DNA of 18,988 nucleotides from Opitutaceae bacterium UBA4094. Lineage in GTDB: Bacteria > Verrucomicrobiota > Verrucomicrobiia > Opitutales > Opitutaceae. The position numbers and the translations under genes are program-made. Location: positions 1-18,988 of the forward strand of contig DFYA01000264.1 in NCBI GenBank assembly GCA_002382525.1, written 5' to 3'. The stretch's first letter is position 1, and every line of letters begins with the position of its first letter. This document shows positions 15,396 to 18,988 of this stretch, piece by piece. Below the pieces are notes generated by a model. It saw only the letters and a program-made list of their open reading frames with translations. It had not been told where the DNA came from and did not search any database.

Positions 15396-17111
15396 TCAGA
15401 GCGGTTTCTTGGGATCGACGACCAGAATGAAGTCGAAGCTCAGAATACCCGGCTGGTTAGTATTAAAGGTTTCCTTCTCGACAGAAGTGATGAACTGAGA
15501 ATCTGCGAAGCTATCGAGCAGCGATCGCACGCGTATTTCGGCCTCCGGGCTCACCCGCGAAACCGGGTTCGCTTTGTCCAACAAACGCCCGCTGAGGTTG
15601 AGGCGGATAACCGGCGCGGCGGACGCGGAGCCGTCATCGCCTGCCGTGTTGGACTGAACGCCGAACATTCCGCCGGAGGGCTGGGCCTGCGCCTCGTTCT
15701 GGGCAGGGCGAACGACATGCAGTTTTTCCAACCAGACGTCCTCAACGCGCACGAGACGCTCCTGGAGATCGGTGAAGAAATTGATCCAATTGGACTTCGA
15801 TTCCACCAAGCCCTTGATGGCACCGATCTCGCGTTTGAGATCCTCGATCTTGGAGAGGTTGCGCGCATCGCCTTCTTTGAGCGCGCGCAGTGGCTGCAAA
15901 CGTGTCTCCAACACACGCGCCTGCTTATCCGCAGCGGCTGCACGTTGGTGAAAGTGGAGCGCTGGCAACGCGAGCGCCAACACAACCAACGCTGCGGCGG
16001 CCACGTAAAAGGGTTGACGCTTGCGGAAGGCGAGTGCCTCACCGATTGCAGGAGGCAAAAGGGTGAACGGCTTCTCCGACGGTTCAGTCGCGACAGCCAA
16101 GCCGACCAAGTCAGCGAGAACCGCCGAATAATCGCGAGCGGCAGCCGCGGAAGGAGCCACGTCTACGTTGCGCAAAGGATCGAAGGACTCGACGCGCGTC
16201 TTCAGCTTGTCTGCAAGAGTCGGAATAAGATTCGGCACCAAGGATCCACCGCCGGTGATGTAGATCACCGAGGGCTGCTCGCCACCGCTCTGACGCCGAT
16301 AGTTGACCGTGGAGCGGGTGATCTCCATGTGCAGGCGGCCGATGAAGGACTGCGCCGCGTTGTGGATCGTGGTGCGGGCGGGCGACGACTCGGGGAGATC
16401 ACTGGTGCCACCAAGCACCTGAAGCTTGAGGCTCTCCGCGTGGGAGAATTCCTGCTTTAATTCGTCAGCGATGGACTGGGTTACGCTGTTGCCCGCGAGC
16501 GCGATGGTGCGGATAAAGAAGCGTCCGTTGTCGATGAACAGTAGGTTCGTAGAACGTGCGCCAATATTAACCACCAAGTTGGCGCCCGAAGCGTCCGGGT
16601 AGTTGTATTTGAACGACCGATACAGCGCGAGTGTTGCGGGCAACACCCCCGAGGCGGAAACGCCCGCTTCGCGCACCGAGTCGCAGAGGCCCTCGACAAC
16701 ATCCAGCTTCACGGCGGCGAGCATCACCTCGAGATCGAGACTGTCGTCGCTGACGGTTTGGTAATCCCAGACGACTTCAGAAAGTGGATACGGAATGTTT
16801 TGTTGCGCTTCGAACTGAAGCACCTTGTCGCGCTTGGCCTTATCGACCGCAGGCGTTTTAACAAACTTGGTGAGAGTCAGGTGTCCGGGAACCGATAACA
16901 CGGCTGAGCCGGATGCGGCCGCACGCTTGTCCGCAGCGGACAAGGACTGGGCTACCAATTCAGCCCACTGCGCCTCAAGGGAGGCATCGGGGTTGAAGGA
17001 TTCCAAGGCAAACTGTTCGAGCACGAGCCGACCGTTCTTGGCGGAAGCAAATACGCCGCAAGCAACATGGCCGGCACCGCTGTCTACAGCAAAGACGCGG
17101 GGGGAAGACAT
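15396..17111 (-). CDS. pilM: PilM-PilN fusion ATPase, Amuc_1101-like
   Basis: A 571-residue protein. Residues 1-340 form an actin-like PilM ATPase: FAVDSGAGHVACGVF at the N-terminus, the PilM hallmark QFEAQQNIPYPLSEVVWDYQ (99-118), LVVNIGARSTNLLFI (179-193) and the nucleotide motif YITGGGSLVPNL (284-295). Residues 349-365 (FTLLP then basic FRKRQPF) look like the N-terminal peptide of PilN that docks on PilM. A TM helix (about 367-387), a coiled coil (about 390-440) and a PilN-like periplasmic domain ending FDFILVVD follow. So the PilM and PilN roles appear fused in one chain. The reading frame is open to a TTG at 17153, but ATG 17111 (MSSPRVFAVDSG) gives the normal PilM start. It is the second gene of the run, 63 bases after the Amuc_1102-like gene. 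Confidence 0.9.
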   Translation of the reverse strand: MSSPRVFAVDSGAGHVACGVFASAKNGRLVLEQFALESFNPDASLEAQWAELVAQSLSAADKRAAASGSAVLSVPGHLTLTKFVKTPAVDKAKRDKVLQFEAQQNIPYPLSEVVWDYQTVSDDSLDLEVMLAAVKLDVVEGLCDSVREAGVSASGVLPATLALYRSFKYNYPDASGANLVVNIGARSTNLLFIDNGRFFIRTIALAGNSVTQSIADELKQEFSHAESLKLQVLGGTSDLPESSPARTTIHNAAQSFIGRLHMEITRSTVNYRRQSGGEQPSVIYITGGGSLVPNLIPTLADKLKTRVESFDPLRNVDVAPSAAAARDYSAVLADLVGLAVATEPSEKPFTLLPPAIGEALAFRKRQPFYVAAAALVVLALALPALHFHQRAAAADKQARVLETRLQPLRALKEGDARNLSKIEDLKREIGAIKGLVESKSNWINFFTDLQERLVRVEDVWLEKLHVVRPAQNEAQAQPSGGMFGVQSNTAGDDGSASAAPVIRLNLSGRLLDKANPVSRVSPEAEIRVRSLLDSFADSQFITSVEKETFNTNQPGILSFDFILVVDPKKPL

Positions 17112-17174
17112 AGGGGAGGTGGAGTCGATTTCAGAAGAGCCGAAACTCAGCAAGCTGAATTTTGGTCAACACGA

Positions 17175-17789
17175 TTAACGCGTGTTTTCGATGCGAATGA
17201 AAGAGGGGGCGGGCGCAGAGTTTGAATACGCGAAGGGCGTGAGGTATTGCGGAACCAAGATACCGTCGTTCGGCCCCGCCTCGCTGGACACTTTTGAGCG
17301 AAAGCTCTCAACGATGTCACCCTTCAAGGTAGATGTCGGGTAATGATGCTCAGTGAGTGGCAACGGCTTTCCGTCCACCGACAACTCGACGAGGTAAAAC
17401 TTGGCGTCGCCGCTGATCTGGTCGCGCTTCACGATCTCGGGCGGCAGATAAAAACGAAACACCGAGCGGCCTCCGGAGGTTTCGATGCCAACAGCCTCGG
17501 CCGAGGCGCGATAGTATGTATCCGGAATCTTTGCGCCTGACGGCGATTTCACGCTGAAGATGCCAAGGTTGAGGGTGACCTTCACGCGGTTGATGAAGTT
17601 GCGATTGTCGGTCGCCGAACCGGGGCGTCCCTGAACTTCGATCTCGGTCACATACCAACCTTCGGCACGATTAAATTTAACGTTGCGCACCTCGACCGGA
17701 GCAGGCGCGGCGGGTTGAGCAACTGCGGGCGAGATGACCGATAGGGCCAGCGCACCCATGCAAAGAAGAGCACATGTAAGGGGTTTCAT
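17175..17789 (-). CDS. Secreted Ig-fold-like protein, Amuc_1102-like
   Basis: A 204-residue exported protein that opens the pilus-like run. The signal peptide (1-24) has cleavage predicted after AVA. The mature part is beta-rich: VEVRNVKFNRAEGWYVTEIEVQG, then RVKVTLNLGIF, SVFRFYLPPEIV and KFYLVELSVDGK. This strand pattern and the position directly before the PilM-like gene match Akkermansia Amuc_1102, which is reported to have an immunoglobulin-like fold. There is no TM helix, lipobox or type III/IV pilin leader, so it should be periplasmic or surface-exposed rather than a pilin. Its partner is not evident from sequence. The ATG at 17789 has no Shine-Dalgarno motif. A divergent promoter region of 106 bases separates it from the Nudix gene. 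Confidence 0.8.
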   Translation of the reverse strand: MKPLTCALLCMGALALSVISPAVAQPAAPAPVEVRNVKFNRAEGWYVTEIEVQGRPGSATDNRNFINRVKVTLNLGIFSVKSPSGAKIPDTYYRASAEAVGIETSGGRSVFRFYLPPEIVKRDQISGDAKFYLVELSVDGKPLPLTEHHYPTSTLKGDIVESFRSKVSSEAGPNDGILVPQYLTPFAYSNSAPAPSFIRIENTR

Positions 17790-17895
17790 GCTTGGGGGAA
17801 TGGCCGCAAAACATTGAGCATCGCCCTGCCTCCGTCACGCTCAAATTCCCGAAGGCGCATAATATTTTTTCAATACACGCTCCTCCTCTCAAAAC
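17790..17895. promoter_or_regulatory. Divergent promoter region between the pilus-like operon and the Nudix gene
   Basis: All 106 bases between two opposed starts. An AT-rich box at 17858-17870 can serve as a -10 on either strand: CATAAT (17858-17863) on plus and TATTAT (17864-17859) on minus. Neither has a good -35 at normal spacing, so the exact start points are unsure. Both transcripts must nevertheless start in or near this gap. Confidence 0.35.
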
Positions 17896-18432
17896 ATGAA
17901 CCCTTCTCGCTCCTATAAGATAGCCGTCCTTGTATTCATTAAAAATGACAACGGCGAACACCTGCTCATGCTTCGCGCCAAGCCACCCAACCTCGGCGCA
18001 TGGAGTCCGATTGGCGGCAAACTAGAAACGTCCACAGGCGAGTCCCCCTTCGAATGCGCCGCTCGCGAGACCGCAGAGGAGACCGGCCACATCGTCACTC
18101 CGGAAGACCTTCACCTCTTCGGAATGATCGCGGAAAAGGCCTACGAAGGGGATGCCCATTGGCTTTTGTTTTTGTTCGCCTGCAAGCGCCCTATCGCCGC
18201 CCTGCCCCCTCCGATGGCGGAGGGGCGGTTCGGCTTTTTCTCGCGCGCCGCCGTCGACGCGCTCCCGTTGCCCGCCACGGATCGCTCCGCGTTGTGGCCG
18301 ATCTACGATCAGCACCACGAACACTTCGTCGCATTGCGCGCCGACTGCGATCCGACCACGCCTCTGCAAATCACGATCGAGCAAATCACTCCCGATCCTC
18401 TCCCGCCTCGCATCCGTTCAAACAACACTTGA
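17896..18432 (+). CDS. Nudix hydrolase, substrate unknown
   Basis: A 178-residue soluble enzyme of the Nudix family, which hydrolyses nucleoside diphosphates linked to another group and needs Mg2+. The Nudix box is at 41-65: GG-KLE, then E49, R57, E58, E61, E62 and G64, so the metal-binding E-x7-RE-x2-EE-x-G part is complete. The loop between the first glycine and E49 is two residues longer than the classic G-x5-E spacing. It reads LETSTGES, which may mark a subfamily. The core before it (KIAVLVFIKNDNGEHLLMLR) is the usual first strands. The C-terminus (about 110-178) is not recognisable as a separate domain. The ATG at 17896 is preceded by a pyrimidine-rich stretch, not a Shine-Dalgarno motif. 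It lies 56 bases before the pdhA start on the same strand, so co-transcription is possible. Confidence 0.9.
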   Translation: MNPSRSYKIAVLVFIKNDNGEHLLMLRAKPPNLGAWSPIGGKLETSTGESPFECAARETAEETGHIVTPEDLHLFGMIAEKAYEGDAHWLLFLFACKRPIAALPPPMAEGRFGFFSRAAVDALPLPATDRSALWPIYDQHHEHFVALRADCDPTTPLQITIEQITPDPLPPRIRSNNT

Positions 18433-18488
18433 TTTCTTAACGGTCTCCCGAAGACTTGCCCTTTTAACACCCAACTCGACTTCACCCT

Positions 18489-18988
<500 letters not shown>

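Noticed and set aside
15372..16460. Plus-strand open frame of 362 codons opposite the PilM-PilN gene.
   Set aside because: Antisense to clear PilM motifs and without any protein features of its own.

Overview
The window looks like a chromosomal segment of a Verrucomicrobiota bacterium, probably class Opitutae/Opitutaceae. The main reason is a five-gene minus-strand run (17789 to 10643) with the order and architecture of the Akkermansia muciniphila Amuc_1102-1101-1100-1099-1098 locus: an Ig-like secreted protein, a PilM-type ATPase, a PilO-like protein, a PilP-like protein and a TPR-bearing secretin. The moderately high GC, secreted proteins built from PPC-like beta domains, and the lack of Shine-Dalgarno motifs at essentially every start fit this. 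The assignment comes from reading the sequence; no database search was run.

Layout. 1-538 (-) is the 5' part of rpsA. 794-1252 (-) is a small lipoprotein of unknown role. 1328-4280 (-) holds aguA, aguB and hisG: two consecutive enzymes that turn agmatine into putrescine, behind the first enzyme of histidine synthesis. 4448-5188 (+) is an orphan OmpR-type response regulator, divergent from hisG and preceded by a TTGACA-containing promoter candidate. 5216-7525 (-) is a large polytopic membrane protein with STT3-like (GT-C oligosaccharyltransferase) signatures and a C-terminal helical-repeat tail. 7680-8567 (-) is a stand-alone 5'-3' exonuclease of the PolA N-domain type. 8685-10523 (-) is a secreted protein with three PPC-like domains and one Ig-like domain, carrying 11-residue-spaced LLP/LLG motifs at both ends. 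It ends at a strong intrinsic terminator (8634-8660). 10643-17789 (-) is the pilus-like operon. 17896-18432 (+) is a Nudix hydrolase, divergent from the operon. 18489 to the end (+) is the start of pyruvate dehydrogenase E1 alpha.

How it works together. The pilus-like operon would build an envelope-spanning assembly: a cytoplasmic PilM ring covalently fused to a PilN-like inner-membrane segment, PilO- and PilP-like periplasmic struts, and an outer-membrane secretin. No pilin, extension/retraction ATPase or PilC platform is present here, so those must be encoded elsewhere or be absent. The PPC/Ig protein follows the secretin on the same strand, after a long hairpin, and is the last gene before the terminator, so it is a candidate surface or cargo partner. 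REP-like palindromes (core GCGAGCTTGCTCGC) sit in three intergenic gaps. No stretch longer than about 255 bases lacks a gene. No tRNA, rRNA, CRISPR array, insertion sequence or prophage was seen.
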